A stretch of 64,000 nucleotides of DNA from Sabethes cyaneus (GCF_943734655.1 NC_071354.1:226604397-226668396), one strand, 5' to 3'; counted from the stretch's first letter, positions 12,297 to 26,239 are shown. A program made the numbers and translations. Notes: generated from the sequence alone by a model not told the origin.

Positions 12297-12308
12297 AATC
12301 AGAATATT

Positions 12309-14394
12309 AAAAATTAGTTGAATTTAATGGTTTTTTCCTTCACATAAGAAATCGTAGATCACGCAGGCACCTCCTAGGCCAAGTGTCAGCCATTTCCTTT
12401 GCCAATAAATCATTTCCCAAATCGCGCGCCGTGGCGCGAAAAAAAATCTAAGCCCTTCAAGAAACATACCTTTCAGAGGCCTTCCACCCGGTGCATTTAG
12501 TCTGAGCTGCAGACAGCTGGCTGATCGGTCTCAATAGATTGCATGCTCTGCACTCGCTGCTTAGCTAGCTTATGTCACTTGTTATGAATAACATAAATTA
12601 ACGATGTCTAGTCACCCCACCATCCCACCTTACCACCCTCATCGATCACCCCGGCCCGCCCTGCCACTCTGCCTGCGTGAACACACCCCACAAGTTGTGC
12701 TGCAGCACGTTGCATTGCTCTCGGTGCACCAAATCTGCGCGCATTAATTTCTGCTGCATGTAATTCATGCGACATTGATCGCACGGCAGCCCAGCCCCGG
12801 ACGATCAGCGCCGATCGCGAGCGTTCATTGTTGTCACAACATTACACCAGCTAGCTAGCTGCCGCGCCATCTATTGCGTGTCCGGTCCGGTGAAGCCGGC
12901 CGGACTACGGCGGGCGACCGCACCAACGCAAAATGCTGGTTGCGTGCCGGCAGAGCACGGCCAAAACGTTTTGTTTTCCACCCATGGTATAAATAATTGA
13001 AATTAAAATGCGGCTCGATCGTTTTCGACGTTTTTCGTGTGCGGAGCGATGTGGTAGCGACGAAAGGATTTACGATACCTCCGCGGTCATTATATCTGTT
13101 TCACATAGTAACAGAATGATATCGCTCGCTGGTTTACCCCAAACGAAACAAAGTTTCCAAGCAAAATGTTTTTTTATCTCAACAGAACATTAATATTTCA
13201 CGCTGCTGAAAAACAAAGCTTCCGTGCCAGTGAATAATTACAGCCCAACACCCCCGTTTAGTGCCATGATTGTCACGCTCGATTTCCGCAAATGTCACCC
13301 AGTCAGTCGGCCCGATAAAACAAAACAAAAAAAAAACAGCTGAAATTAATTTTGACAAATTGTCACTACTGCACGCCGGCCGGTCGGTCGGTCGTCGTCG
13401 TGAGCCACCCGGCAGCAGCAGCCCCACGGTACGGAAACGTGGGCTCTCAATTTAAATAATAACATCATGCATTTTCACCACCGCACCATTGTGTCTTTCT
13501 ACTCTTCCATGCCTCGCCACCGAATCGGTATGATCATCCCGCGCCGCGGTCCTAAGGAACCACACAGAGGCCTAGAGTGCGGTTCGGCACGGCACGGTGG
13601 CGCACTGGACGGCCCACGTAGCAAAAACGGTTTCGACAACCGTCGTCGACCGGCCGGTCGCTACCGCCACCGAAGTCCTTTTCAAATGCACATGTTTTGT
13701 GGCCGCACTAGACAATTTGCGGGGGTTGCCGGTGGCTTGCTGGCTGACTGACTGACTAGCTGACTGGCTGGCTGGCTGACTGGCTGCCTGTGGCCGGCCA
13801 GCCAGCCGGTAGGCATAGTCTTTTTTCCTTCTGCTTTTTTGCACGTCCGACGCGAGGAAAAACAACGCCGAGATATGTTTAGACCGATATGCAAAACAGT
13901 CGACTTGACAAAATGAGCTTTCCACTGGTTTTGTCGTCGCGACGCGACGTGCCCACCGCCGCACCAGCCAGCCAGCCAGCAAGCTTTGGCGGATCTCGAT
14001 TGAAAATCTGTCATGAAGGTGTCCGCCTAATGGTGCTTGTGTAGTGTCATTATTAGAATTAAGTGGAAGTTGTATAATGCCATTAAGCACCTGTTGAAGT
14101 GTTTATCGGTTTTGCAGGCTTTCGATCCGAATTTTCCACGCTAGGAACGCACGTGTGGCTGGCCTAGGGAAATGTTGACTTGAAAAGCATTCTACTTGAA
14201 AATTGAATTTAAATATTCCAACAAAAGCATTTTTAATTGATTTGAATCAAAACGTTCTGTATGGATTTCTAAAATATGTGTCCAAATTCAGATTCAAATT
14301 CAAATACAGAAATCAGATAAAAGTTAGCAAAAAGTAACATAAAACAAGAGTGAAGAAAAAGTTTCGGAAGCTTAAACGATTTTAAATTACTCGA
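12309..14394. other. GC-rich low-repeat island
   Basis: From about 12600 to 14150 the composition rises to GC-rich with few transposon marks. It includes an imperfect CTGG/CTGA tetranucleotide tract (about 13735-13812) and CCAGCCAGCCAGC (13968-13983). Long frames on both strands (for example 13572-14090 minus, serine/glutamine repeats) are by-products of the tetranucleotide tract. The texture fits regulatory or 5' leader DNA; no exon can be supported. Confidence 0.3.
13732..13812. repeat. Imperfect CTGG/CTGA tetranucleotide tract
   Basis: A run of GCTGGCTGACTGACTGAC and variants, ending in a GGCCGGCCAGCCAGCC palindromic stretch. It explains the serine- and glutamine-rich false frames on the minus strand. 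Confidence 0.8.
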
Positions 14395-16706
<2,312 letters not shown>

Positions 16707-17040
16707 CCAGTCCCAGTCCCAGTCCCAGTCCCAGTCCCAGTCCCAGTCCCAGTCCCAGTCCCAGTCCCAGTCCCAGTCCCAGTCCCAGTCCCAGTCCCAG
16801 TCCCAGTCCCAGTCCCAGTCCCAGTCCCAGTCCCAGTCCCAGTCCCAGTCCCAGTCCCAGTCCCAGTCCCAGTCCCAGTCCCAGTCCCAGTCCCAGTCCC
16901 AGTCCCAGTCCCAGTCCCAGTCCCAGTCCCAGTCCCAGTCCCAGTCCCAGTCCCAGTCCCAGTCCCAGTCCCAGTCCCAGTCCCAGTCCCAGTCCCAGTC
17001 CCAGTCCCAGTCCCAGTCCCAGTCCCAGTCCCAGTCCCAG
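16707..17040 (+). repeat. (CCCAGT)n hexanucleotide array, about 56 copies
   Basis: A near-perfect CCCAGT repeat abutting the TAC array with no spacer. It decays from 17041 into degenerate CCAGT-containing sequence. The valine/proline and glycine/leucine frames are artefacts. Confidence 0.98.
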
Positions 17041-17765
17041 TTCCAGTCCTAGTCTCAATTTTAGTCTCAGTCTCTGTCCAATTCTGGCCAGACCAAATCA
17101 ATCCAGTCAATTTAATCCAGTCCAGTCCAGTCCAATTCAGTCCAGGTAATTTAGTCCAGTCTAAATCAATCCAGTCAATTTAATCCAGTCCAGTCCAGTC
17201 CAATTCAGTCCAGGTAATTTAGTCCAGTCTAAATCAGTCCAGTCCATTTCAGGCCAGACCAAATCAATCCAGTCAATTGAATCCAGTCCAGTCTAGTCCA
17301 ATTCAGTCTAGGTAATTTAGTCCAGTCTAAATCAGTCCAGTCCAATTCAGTCCAGTTAAATTCAGTCTAGTCCGATTTAGTCCAGACCGTATCAAGCCAG
17401 TCAATTCAATCCATTCCAATTCGGTCCAGTCCAATTCAGTGCAGATCAATTTAGTACCGTAAATTCAATCCAGGCCCACCCAATCCAGTCCAGTCCCGTT
17501 CAGTCCAATTCAGTCCAATCCAGGCCAATTCAGTCTAGTTTATATTAGTCCAGTCGAATTCAGTCCAGACCAATTTAATCCAGTCAATTTAATCCATTCC
17601 AATTCGCTCCAGCCAGTTCAGTTGAGTCCAATTATGTCCAGACCATCTTAGTCCAGTCCAATTCAGTACAGTAAATTTAATTCAGTCTAGTGCAGCTCAG
17701 TCCAATTCAGTCCAGCCCAATTCAGCCCAGTCGATTTAATCCAGTCCAAATCAGCCCAATCCCGT
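17041..17765 (+). repeat. Degenerate CCAGT-derived repeat
   Basis: Repeats of CCAGTCCA, AATTCAGTCC and TTTAATCCAGTC with a larger duplication: about 17095-17160 and 17161-17225 are nearly identical. It looks like an old, diverged extension of the neighbouring hexanucleotide array with secondary duplications. Confidence 0.85.
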
Positions 17766-18265
17766 CTCTTGTAGTGATTCCTGACTTATCCCTTTCCCTT
17801 TTTTCAATCCGTAGTATTTATGAAACGGTCACTGGATCGAAGACCTTCTATAGAGTAACTGTCCTACTTACTTCCTTTCCATTTTCGCAAGCTACAGTAA
17901 AGATGGGTGTGATATTACCTTCCAGCCGTTTATGCCAGCCAAGTTATGGTGGTAAGCATAATCGGTTTTATTGCAGAGTGTGATAAGACTAGTTGGGCTT
18001 ACAACCTGATTTTTAAAGAGGTTATAAAAACCTCCTGAAGGGTCGGCCACTTGGTCGAAAGGCAGTTTTATTACAGTCACCAGAAGGTTCTAGTGGAGCT
18101 CATAGTGTTTTATGAAATTGGTCATGAAAACCATGAACATGAGCTGTGTTTCAAATGATACAATTTCGTTTCCAATTAGTCTCTTATTGGTGTTAGATTT
18201 ACATGATTGGTCGTCAAATTTCACGTAGAGTGATGGTATAATATAACACGAATAACGAGCGTGTA
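17766..18265. other. Spacer upstream of the first secreted-protein gene
   Basis: No repeat or frame recognised. A short hairpin with AACCTGA and AACCTCC arms occurs near 18000-18035. The last 30 bases merge into the putative promoter of the downstream gene. Confidence 0.3.
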
Positions 18266-18270
18266 TTACC

Positions 18271-18300
18271 TATTTATATCCAAACGATCTGTTCAGCTCC
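18271..18300 (+). promoter_or_regulatory. Possible TATA box and initiator of secreted gene 1
   Basis: TATTTATA at 18271-18278 is followed about 24 bases later by TTCAGC, which resembles an arthropod initiator (TCAKT-like). The position about 140 bases before the ATG is reasonable. Inference only. Confidence 0.35.
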
Positions 18301-18436
18301 TACACAACTGTGCTTGACTAACGAGTTTTTAATCATTCGGCTAATTCAATCTGTCGTTAGCAAATTGAAGAGCTGCCGTTTTTTTTCAATTCCAAATGCG
18401 ATAAAACCAACACTCAACCTCGAACTCTGGTTCAAA

Positions 18437-19096
18437 ATGTTGCTCATTTGTTTTCTGGTTCCGCTGCTGCTGCCAGCAGTGACATCCTTCTCAAGTTTCG
18501 TACTATACCCGTGCTCTCAACAAACAGATGTCACTACCATCAAATCGGTCAGATTTTCTAACCTAATGATGTTGAATTATTCAACTTATAAGTTCGATCA
18601 GCTATTTCACGCTGTACTACATATAAGTGCATCGCCGTGTTTATCAGTGTCATTCCTCAACAATTCTTCCCATATGCTTCAAAACGTCCAAGTTCGTGCT
18701 ACCTCTAACTCGACAACCATGTTCTCCATGCAGATATATCAACGAACTGACGAAAACTGGGAGGCCACGCTAGAATTTGAAGATGTTAGCAGGTTTCCTG
18801 AAACCGATTGGTCACAGCAAGTTAACAATACTTTCGAAATATTTTGGAAGGACAATACATCGAGCACCTGTCGGCAAGGAAGTGAAGACAAACCTTGTGG
18901 CGAGGTAGTAGTACATGTGCTGTATGGCGATAGCGGACAATATCTCCGGAATTTACTGCGTTCAGTGTTCAAACTGGTACCAATTCATGTCCGCGATTGT
19001 ACCCAAAACGAAGCAATGTGGTTTACGACGCGTGGATGGATTGTCAATTGTTATGACATCCCGAGCAGACGTGGGTTCCAATTGTATGACAAATAA
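18437..19096 (+). CDS. Small secreted six-cysteine glycoprotein, paralog 1
   Basis: ATG 18437 gives 219 residues. The open frame extends 41 codons upstream, but without an ATG, and that leader is conserved as DNA in the paralogs, so I take it as 5' UTR. Residues 1-17 are a hydrophobic signal peptide (MLLICFLVPLLLPA). The mature part has six cysteines conserved in all three copies (C26, C68, C145, C154, C188, C205), enough for three disulfides. It also has several N-glycosylation sequons (about N47, N75/76, N91, N130, N140). No membrane segment or catalytic motif. AATAAA lies at 19275. Likely secreted; the beta-rich pattern is compatible with a sandwich fold, perhaps a farnesoic-acid-methyltransferase-like domain, but that is a weak guess. 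Function unknown. Confidence 0.75.
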   Translation: MLLICFLVPLLLPAVTSFSSFVLYPCSQQTDVTTIKSVRFSNLMMLNYSTYKFDQLFHAVLHISASPCLSVSFLNNSSHMLQNVQVRATSNSTTMFSMQIYQRTDENWEATLEFEDVSRFPETDWSQQVNNTFEIFWKDNTSSTCRQGSEDKPCGEVVVHVLYGDSGQYLRNLLRSVFKLVPIHVRDCTQNEAMWFTTRGWIVNCYDIPSRRGFQLYDK

Positions 19097-19400
19097 TGAT
19101 ATAATGTTACGAGAATTTTTCTAAGAAGATTTGTTGTAATCTAGGTCTCGTTAATAGAAGCAATGGAACTAATTGTGATCAGCTCCTACAGTTTGATCAG
19201 ATTTCAGAATAGACAATTTGATCATAACGACTCTGATCAGAATGTAGAATCAAGGCGTTTCTTGAATTCGTGAAAATAAAATAAAATTATACGAATTATG
19301 CGATTTTTTTTCAATGCACTGTGGTGCAGGGAACCAAATCAGGTGGAAAAAATTGTTTACTCAGTATTCGTTGATTTTAGACAGTTTACGTCTTAGCAAC

Positions 19401-19530
19401 TTTGTTTTTGTTTTTTGATTATAGTCACTTTAACAGCTTATTTCATTCGTAACTTCTGCGGGCTGGGATTTGAGCCCGGGTCCTCGGTGTGAGAGGCGTG
19501 AATGCTAACCACTACGACGGGATTGACCCC
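19401..19530 (-). mobile_element. Short tRNA-derived SINE, second copy
   Basis: Same family as 12162-12296: on the minus strand GGGGTCAATCCCGTCGTAG, an A-box-like GTGGTTAGC, a B-box-like GGCTCAAATCC and an A-rich tail (AAAACAAAAACAAA). No convincing flanking duplication, so it is older or its edges have changed. Confidence 0.8.
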
Positions 19531-20059
19531 ACAAAATCTTAACTTAAGATGCCGCTTTTTTTAGCATGAGCAATTTTAGGGTGCCCCTAAATTAACCGAG
19601 ATCCAAAAATTATCTTGAAAACGAAACAAACTAGGCCGGTATTCACTTCAGCAATTTTATAGCTTAATGTATTTTGATTAACATTGCAGAAGACGGAATC
19701 TGTGCATCTCAAACCGTTTTCATATTAGGGCGTATTTCCTGAATTTTGCGATTTTTCAATGTAACCTTTTTATTTTGTATTTCTCGCAAAACACTTCTTT
19801 AAATGACTTTTGTGGCCCAATAAGACGCAACTTTTGGCGAAAAAAGAAATTAGCTTCCTCTAGACTTATCTCAAATTTTGTGTTAAAAATAGGCCGTTTT
19901 CAAATGTTAGTATCTTGGAAAGATGCAAGCAGAATTAAAATCGGTTAATTACGTCTGAAAGAACGAAGTTTTCTATGCATAATATCAAAAAATTGGAGAG
20001 AGAATTTTTGTCTATCTCAAATAAATCAACCTTGAATATGGAAAGTTTCAACATATTTA
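19531..20059. other. AT-rich stretch, nothing recognised
   Basis: No frame, terminal repeat or RNA gene seen between the SINE and the Helitron-like element. Confidence 0.3.
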
Positions 20060-23012
20060 TCTACTATATAAAAATGGATTTCTGTCTGTCTGTCTGTCTG
20101 TCGGGATGTTCTTTATAGAATCAAAAACTACTGAACCAATCGGCGTGAAAATTTGCATGTAGAAGTTTTTGGGGCCAGGAAAGGTTTTAGTGATGGTTAG
20201 AGACCCCTCCCCCCACTAAGAGGGGGGGCTCCCATACAAATGAAACACAAATTTTTGCATAACTCGAGAACTAATCAAGCAAATAGAACAAAATTTGGCA
20301 TGTGGGTGTTTTTGGTGACAAGAATTTATTCTATGGTAAATTGAGACCCCTCCCCTCTTTATAAGGGAAATTATAACTCCTCTCCTCTTTAAAAGGGGGG
20401 GCTTCCATTCAAATTTCCTCATAACTCGAGAACTAATCAAGCAAATGGAACCAAATTTGGCATGTGAAGGTTTTCGAGGGCAAGAATATTTTCTATAGTA
20501 AATTAGGACCCCTCCCCACTTTAAGAGGGGGGGGGGCTCCTGTACCAAAAAACACAAATTTCCTCATAACTCGAGAAGTAATTAAGCAAATGGAACCAAA
20601 TTTGGCATGTGGGTGTTTTTGGAGACAAAAATTTTTCCTATGATGAATTGGGACTCCTCCCCGTTTTAGGAAGGGGGGATCCTATACACATGAAATACAA
20701 ATTTCCTCATAACTGAAGAACTAATCAAGCAAATAGAACAAAATTTGGCATGTGAAAGTTTTCGAGGGCAAGAATATTTTCTATGGGAAATAAGGACCCC
20801 TCCCCACTTTAAAAGGGGGGGCTCCTATACAAACGAAATACAAATTTCCTCATAACTCGAGAACTAATCAAGCAAATGGAACAAAATTTGGCACTTGGGT
20901 GTTTTTGGAGACAAAATTTTTTTCTATGATGAATTGGGACCCCTCCTCACTTTAGGAGGGGGGGCTCCTATACAAATGAAATACAAATTTCCTCATAACT
21001 CCAGAGCTAATCAAGCAAATGGAACCAAATTTGGCATGTGAAAGTTTTTGGGGGCAAGAATATTTTCTATGGTGAATTAGGACCCCTCCCAACTTTAAGA
21101 GGGGGGGCTCCTATACAAACGAAATACAAATTTTCTCATAACTCGAGAACTGATCAAGCAAATGGAACCAAATTTGGCATGTGAAAGTTTTCTAGGGCAT
21201 GAATATTTTCTATGGTGAATTAGAACCCCTCCCCACTTTAAGAGGGGGGGCTCCTATACAAACGAAATACAAATTTCCTCATAACTCGAGAACTAATCAA
21301 GCAAATGGAACAAAATTTGGCACTTGGGTGTTTTTGGAGACCAAATTTTTTTCTATGATGAATTGGGACCCCTCCTCACTTTAGGAGGGGGGGCTCCTAT
21401 ACAAATGAAATACAAATTTCCTCATAACTCCAGAGCTAATCAAGCAAATGGAACCAAATTTGGCATGTGAAAGTTTTTGGGGGCAAGAATATTTTCTATG
21501 GTGAATTAGGACCCCTCCCAACTTTAAGAGGGGGGGCTCCTATACAAACGAAATACAAATTTTCTCATAACTCGAGAACTGATCAAGCAAATGGAACCAA
21601 ATTTGGCATGTGAAAGTTTTCTAGGGCATGAATATTTTCTATGGTGAATTAGAACCCCTCCCCACTTTAAGAGGGGGGGCTCCTATACAAACGAAATACA
21701 AATTTCCTCATAACTCGAGAACTAATCAAGCAAATGGAACCAAATTTGACACGTGGGTGTTTTTGGAGACAAAAATTCTTTCTATGATGAACTGGGACCC
21801 CTCCTCACTTTAAGAGGGGGGGCTCCTATACAAATGAAATACAAATTTCCTCATAACTCGAGAGCTAATCAAGCAAATGAAACCAAATTTGGCATGTGAA
21901 AGTTTTCGAGGGCAAGAATATTTTCTATGGTGAATTAGGACCCCTCCCAACTTTAAGAGGGGGAGCTCCTATACAAACGAAATACAAATTTCCTCATAAC
22001 TCGAGAACTAATCAAGCAAATGGAACCAAATTTGGCATGTGGGTGTTTTTGGAGGCAACCATTTTTTCTATGATGAATTAGGACCCCTTACCTTTTTAAG
22101 AGGGGGGGCTCTCATACAAACGAAATACAAATTTCCTCATAACTCTAGAACTAATCAAGCAAATGGAACCAAATTTATCATGTGGGTGTTTTTGTAGGCA
22201 AGAATATTTTCTATGGTATATTTTCTATGGATTTCCCCACTTTAAGAGGGGGGGGGGGGGCTGTTATACAAATGAAAAACAAATTTCCTCATAACTCGAG
22301 AACAAATGGCAAATGGAACCAAATTTGACATGTAAGTGGTTTTGGACGTAATATTTTTTTCTATGGTGAATTGAGACCCCTCTCTTCTTTAGAAAGCGAG
22401 TTATGGCCCATCTCCCCTTTAAGAGGGTGGGCTTCCATACAAATGAAATGCAAATTTCCTCTTATCTCGAGAACTAATCAATCAAATGGAACAAAATTTG
22501 GCATGTGGGAGTTTCAGATGGCAGAAATTTTTTCTATGGTGAATTACGACCCCTTCCCCTTTTAAGAGGGGAGCTCCCATACAAATGAAATTCAAATTTC
22601 CTTATAACTTGAGAACTAATCAAGCAAATGGAACCAAATTTGGCATGTAGGAGATTTTGGAGTCTTGAATTTATTTTATGATAGTTAGAGACCTCTCACC
22701 CCTGTGGTAGGGGGATATGGACTCTCATACAAATAAAACAGAAATTTGTGCGAAACTCAAAAACTAATCGAACTCGAGAAATTCGAGACTCTTCCATAAA
22801 ACATTAGTCAATACAAGACCACAAAAACTATCTATAGTAACACTAGATTCAGGACGAGACGGTCGCGAGTATTGCCGGTGACCCGCCGTCGGAAGCGCCA
22901 CCCACTGGGGGGCTTGCAAAACTCGAGATTGTGACAAAGATCATCCGAGATTCATGATTTATGTACAACACAGGTTAATTTGTGGCAATACGAAGTTTGT
23001 CGGGTCAGCTAG
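20060..23012 (+). mobile_element. Non-autonomous Helitron-like element, 2.95 kb
   Basis: It begins TCTACTATATAAAAATGG followed by a short (CTGT)n run, and ends GGGTCAGCTAG. The base before is A (20059) and the base after is T (23013). TC at the 5' end, CTAG at the 3' end, insertion between A and T and no target duplication are the Helitron signature. The interior is an array of 143-bp units and no Rep/helicase frame exists, so it would need a helper. The usual 3' hairpin is not obvious. The 3' flank carries the CCATAACTCCGGAACG repeat also found at 2.1 kb. Confidence 0.82.
20215..22740 (+). repeat. 143-bp tandem satellite inside the Helitron-like element
   Basis: The landmark ATAACTCGAGAACTAATCAA recurs near 20261, 20423, 20568, 20711, 20854, 20997, 21140, 21283, 21426, 21569 and on to about 22600. 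The spacing settles at exactly 143 bp. Each unit holds a C-rich/G-rich inverted pair (CCCCTCC...GGAGGGG type) able to form a hairpin. The segment 20854-21282 is repeated almost base for base at 21283-21711, a 3 x 143 = 429-bp higher-order copy. Short frames 429 bp apart are shadows of this. Confidence 0.95.
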
Positions 23013-23013
23013 T

Positions 23014-23750
23014 AAGCATATAAAAGTCAACGTGTTGCGCCATAACTCCGGAACGCTTTGACTGTTCTTCATCAAACTTGGCGTACATGTTTTAGCACAG
23101 GGGATTGACAACAGGGGAGTGGTCGCTAAAAAGTGGGAGTGGTCCAAATAAGTAAAAGTGGCTGCGATTACCTATGCTACCTATTACCCCCCCCCCTTCC
23201 TTTCTACTCTTTTCCCTCCTTTCGCAAAAAATTTTCACTACTTTCCCCCACCGTCCGTCCATCAATTGTAAAAATCATCGTTTCAAAAAATATTAATATT
23301 AATGCCTGACCGCATTTCAAAGTCAAAGACTAAAACACGAGTTTGGTCAAGATTTATTGCTGCCATTATGAGGACTATTAGAGTTCAACACCGAAATAAT
23401 TTTGCCATTTTCTGGTATTGTTTTTTGTCACCAAACAACAACTCATCAAAACAAACTATGAGTGGCAGAAAGAAAGTCATTATTACGTCATTGAAAACAA
23501 CTAGAATGAACTGCTGGAAGCTAAGTTTGACTAATCGAATATATTTATTTTGTTTAAACAACTAATTTTTAAAAATTGCAAAATTTCGATGGTGCGTTGA
23601 TTTTATCCTTCTGTCTTACCAATATGCACGATAAAATTTAATGCGCATACGTTGCACAACTACGGAAATTGCTGAAAATTTATAATTGATTCTTTTGGAT
23701 ATTTTAATATGGTGAAAGAAGTTTGAAGAAAAGAAGTGTCCTGCAAATAC
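23014..23750. other. Repeat remnant and spacer upstream of secreted gene 2
   Basis: 23036-23115 matches the dispersed repeat at 2.1 kb. A C-run lies at about 23186-23196. The rest is AT-rich with an 87-residue frame at 23302-23565 that shows no domain. Confidence 0.35.
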
Positions 23751-23751
23751 A

Positions 23752-23763
23752 TATATATAAATA
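23752..23763 (+). promoter_or_regulatory. Possible TATA box of secreted gene 2
   Basis: TATATATAAATA about 260 bases upstream of the ATG at 24021. The distance would allow a leader that includes the conserved ACTAACGAG block at 23896. Not proven. Confidence 0.3.
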
Positions 23764-24020
23764 CAGATAGTCGAACTCTATCGATTGGTACATGTGACTC
23801 GGTCCTTTGGACCTTGGATCAATTTCGTGTTTTTAAACCAATTTCTAAACCTGAGTTACAGTATAACAAAGGCAAAAACACATCCATGTCAGACTAACGA
23901 GTTTTTAATCATTCGGCAGATTCGGTTTGTCGTTAGCAAATTGAGAAGCAAAGCTTCCGTTCTTTTTTTTTTAAATCCAAATGCAATAAAACCGACGGTC
24001 ACGTCGTACTGTGGCACCAA

Positions 24021-24695
24021 ATGTTGCTCATTTATTGGCTTGCTCTGATGCTGCTGCCAGCACTGGCATCCTGCTTAAATAGGCTTATATATTCGTGCTC
24101 TCAACAAACAGATGTCACTACCATCAACTCCGTCAGATTGACTAACCTGGTGTTGCTGAATAATGCCACGTATAACTTGAATCAGCTATTTCACGCTGTA
24201 CTACACATAAGTGCTTCGCCGTGTTTATCCGTATCATTCCACAACAGTTCTTCGCATATGCTTCAAAACGTCATCATTCGTGCAACCTACAATTCGACAG
24301 AAATGTTCCAGTTGCAGATATTCCAACGACTTAACCGAGAATGGATGGCCGCACTAACGGTTGAAGACTTCGAAAAGTTTCCGGATACCAATAGCTCACA
24401 GGGAATTAACAATACTTTCGAAGTAAACTGGAGGGACAATACATCGAGCATCTACACCTGTCGCCAAGGAAGTGAAGACAAACCTTGTGGCGAGGTGATA
24501 GTACATCTGCTGTACGAAGATAGCGGACAACATCTCCGGAATTCAATACGTTCAGTGTTCAAACTGGTATCACATTATGACCACGATTGTGCCCATAACG
24601 AAGTAATATACTTTTTGAACTATGTATGGGCTGTTAATTGTTATGATAATGACGTCACTGCGGGCAACGGTGTCCCATATCATAGAATAGTATAG
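24021..24695 (+). CDS. Small secreted six-cysteine glycoprotein, paralog 2
   Basis: 224 residues from ATG 24021. Signal peptide MLLIYWLALMLLPALAS, then the family start CSQQTDVTTINSVRLTNL. All six family cysteines are kept (in SCSQQ, SPCLS, YTCRQ, KPCGE, HDCAH and VNCYD). Sequons include NNAT, NSSS, NST, NNT and NTSS. The C-terminus has an NDVTAGNG tail like paralog 3 and unlike paralog 1. The leader (23893-24020) is conserved with the other two copies, but here it is not in frame with the ATG, which supports its being UTR. AATAAA at 24728. Function unknown. Confidence 0.75.
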   Translation: MLLIYWLALMLLPALASCLNRLIYSCSQQTDVTTINSVRLTNLVLLNNATYNLNQLFHAVLHISASPCLSVSFHNSSSHMLQNVIIRATYNSTEMFQLQIFQRLNREWMAALTVEDFEKFPDTNSSQGINNTFEVNWRDNTSSIYTCRQGSEDKPCGEVIVHLLYEDSGQHLRNSIRSVFKLVSHYDHDCAHNEVIYFLNYVWAVNCYDNDVTAGNGVPYHRIV

Positions 24696-24794
24696 AGCTG
24701 GGTTTTATGTTTAAATTGAATATCAATAATAAAGGAGGAACTGCCTTTGCTTGATTGAAAAATATCTCATGAAACCAAACAGTACGCTGTGCGA

Positions 24795-25395
24795 GGTACC
24801 CCATTAGGCATACGAAAGTTAGGCATACGGACGTTCGATATAATGGACGTTAGGCATAATGGACAATAGGCATAAAACACGATAGGGAATGGACAAGCGG
24901 AAAGCATAATGTATGATAGACATAATAACGGACGTTAGGCAATCTGCCGTTAGCCTACAAGCGGTCTAATCGACACAGTTTAAAAATGCATTGCATATTA
25001 GATGAGTCAGATTACATAGTAATGATCAAAAGAACAAATGGTGTAGTAGGTCTAATGAGATGACCGAATCACGAATGGCTGAATGTGATAAAAAATATTA
25101 GCGGCCTTCGACCTGCTTAAATGTTGGTACTTACTGTCCGTACTCGCTACCATTTGTTCGGACTCAACTTAGGGATAACCCCTACTGGTCAGTAAATCTT
25201 GGAAAATGTATACACCTATTTAGAGGTGATTCCTGATTTAGAAATGAAACGACGTTATACCAAGAAGAATTATGTGTGTTAAGTTGGCGTTTCTGGTTCC
25301 CATTGTATTGTGACGCAGCGATGATTGACTGAAGTGCATATTCGTAGAAAAGCGAAATTTTGTAATTTATGCCTAACGTCCATTATGCCTACCAG
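24795..25395 (+). repeat. Foldback-like dispersed repeat, copy B
   Basis: The left end carries several copies of GGCATAATGGACGTTA-like motifs (24800-24950). The right end carries the reverse complement (TTTATGCCTAACGTCCATTATGCC, about 25370-25393). The interior has GACCGAATCACGAATGGC and the unique block shared with copy A. Non-autonomous; no coding frame. Confidence 0.65.
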
Positions 25396-26082
25396 GCTTG
25401 CTCTTTTGATTTTGTTTTTGCACTTTTGACTACATCGGCCCAGCCAAACAGAATTCGAAAAACTGATATATAGGATAATTGTAAAGTTGATTACTATCTA
25501 CTAACATTGTCGAAGAAAGTAGTTTAATCTTTTGTATTTTTGGCATTCCCAGTGTTTTCAGGCCTTTCATTTGATTTAAAATAATTGAAACTAGATAAAT
25601 TGTCTTGGTTTAAATCGTTGTAAACTGTTGTACATTTTGATGTGTTGAACACGATTGCACATAACTTTCAAATTAAACGTCCAATCAGACTAATAGCGTA
25701 TAGATCGGTTCGGTCAACTCTGAGATACATGCACTGCAACGACTTTTGCGAGTGTGTATTTGGCTAACAGCCACGGTTGTCGCTCTCGCACGTTCTTACA
25801 ACCTGAGCTACTGATACCGATCACTCGCGACGACTCGCACTCCCACCCGTGAAAGAAGAAAACAAGAAGTAATGCAAAATCTGTATCCCAGTGTGCCACT
25901 AGCCCTCACTGGCAGCTGGCTGCTCACGAGTTGTTTGCCACCTAAGTGGTTATGCAGAAAGACGCTACGAGACTGTGCGTTTGCGAGTGTGTATGTAATA
26001 GCATATCGGCACACAGCAACACCGGCTGTTTTTCGTTTGTTTTGGGGGCGCCATTTTGAGACTTTGCGTGGAGCGACGGAAA

Positions 26083-26101
26083 TTGGCTAGCGCCGGCCCT
26101 G
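26083..26101. mobile_element. Solo hAT-like terminal end
   Basis: GGCTAGCGCCGGCCCTG, read in reverse, begins CAGGGCCGGC, a common hAT terminus. No matching opposite end was found, so it is a remnant. It lies about ten bases before the homology block of secreted gene 3. Confidence 0.35.
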
Positions 26102-26239
26102 CATCAGTGTTTGACTAACGAGTTTTTAATCATTCGGCTAATTCGTTTTGTCGTTAGCAAATTGAGAAACAAAGTTTCTATTTTTTTAAATCCAAATGCA
26201 ATAAAACCGATGCTCACCTCGTACTTTGGCTCAAACAAA

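Noticed and set aside
13572..14090. 172-residue minus-strand ORF
   Set aside because: Its QPASQSASQ section comes from the CTGG/CTGA tetranucleotide tract and no splice or domain evidence supports it.
16707..17040. Telomere-like hexanucleotide array
   Set aside because: CCCAGT is not the insect telomere repeat and the array is internal, next to a retroposon tail.
18314..18436. N-terminal extension of secreted protein 1
   Set aside because: It starts at TTG, not ATG; the same leader in paralog 2 is out of frame with its ATG, so it is untranslated leader.
20215..22740. CRISPR-like array
   Set aside because: Regular 143-bp spacing is a tandem satellite with no alternating repeat/spacer structure, in a eukaryotic Helitron-like element.
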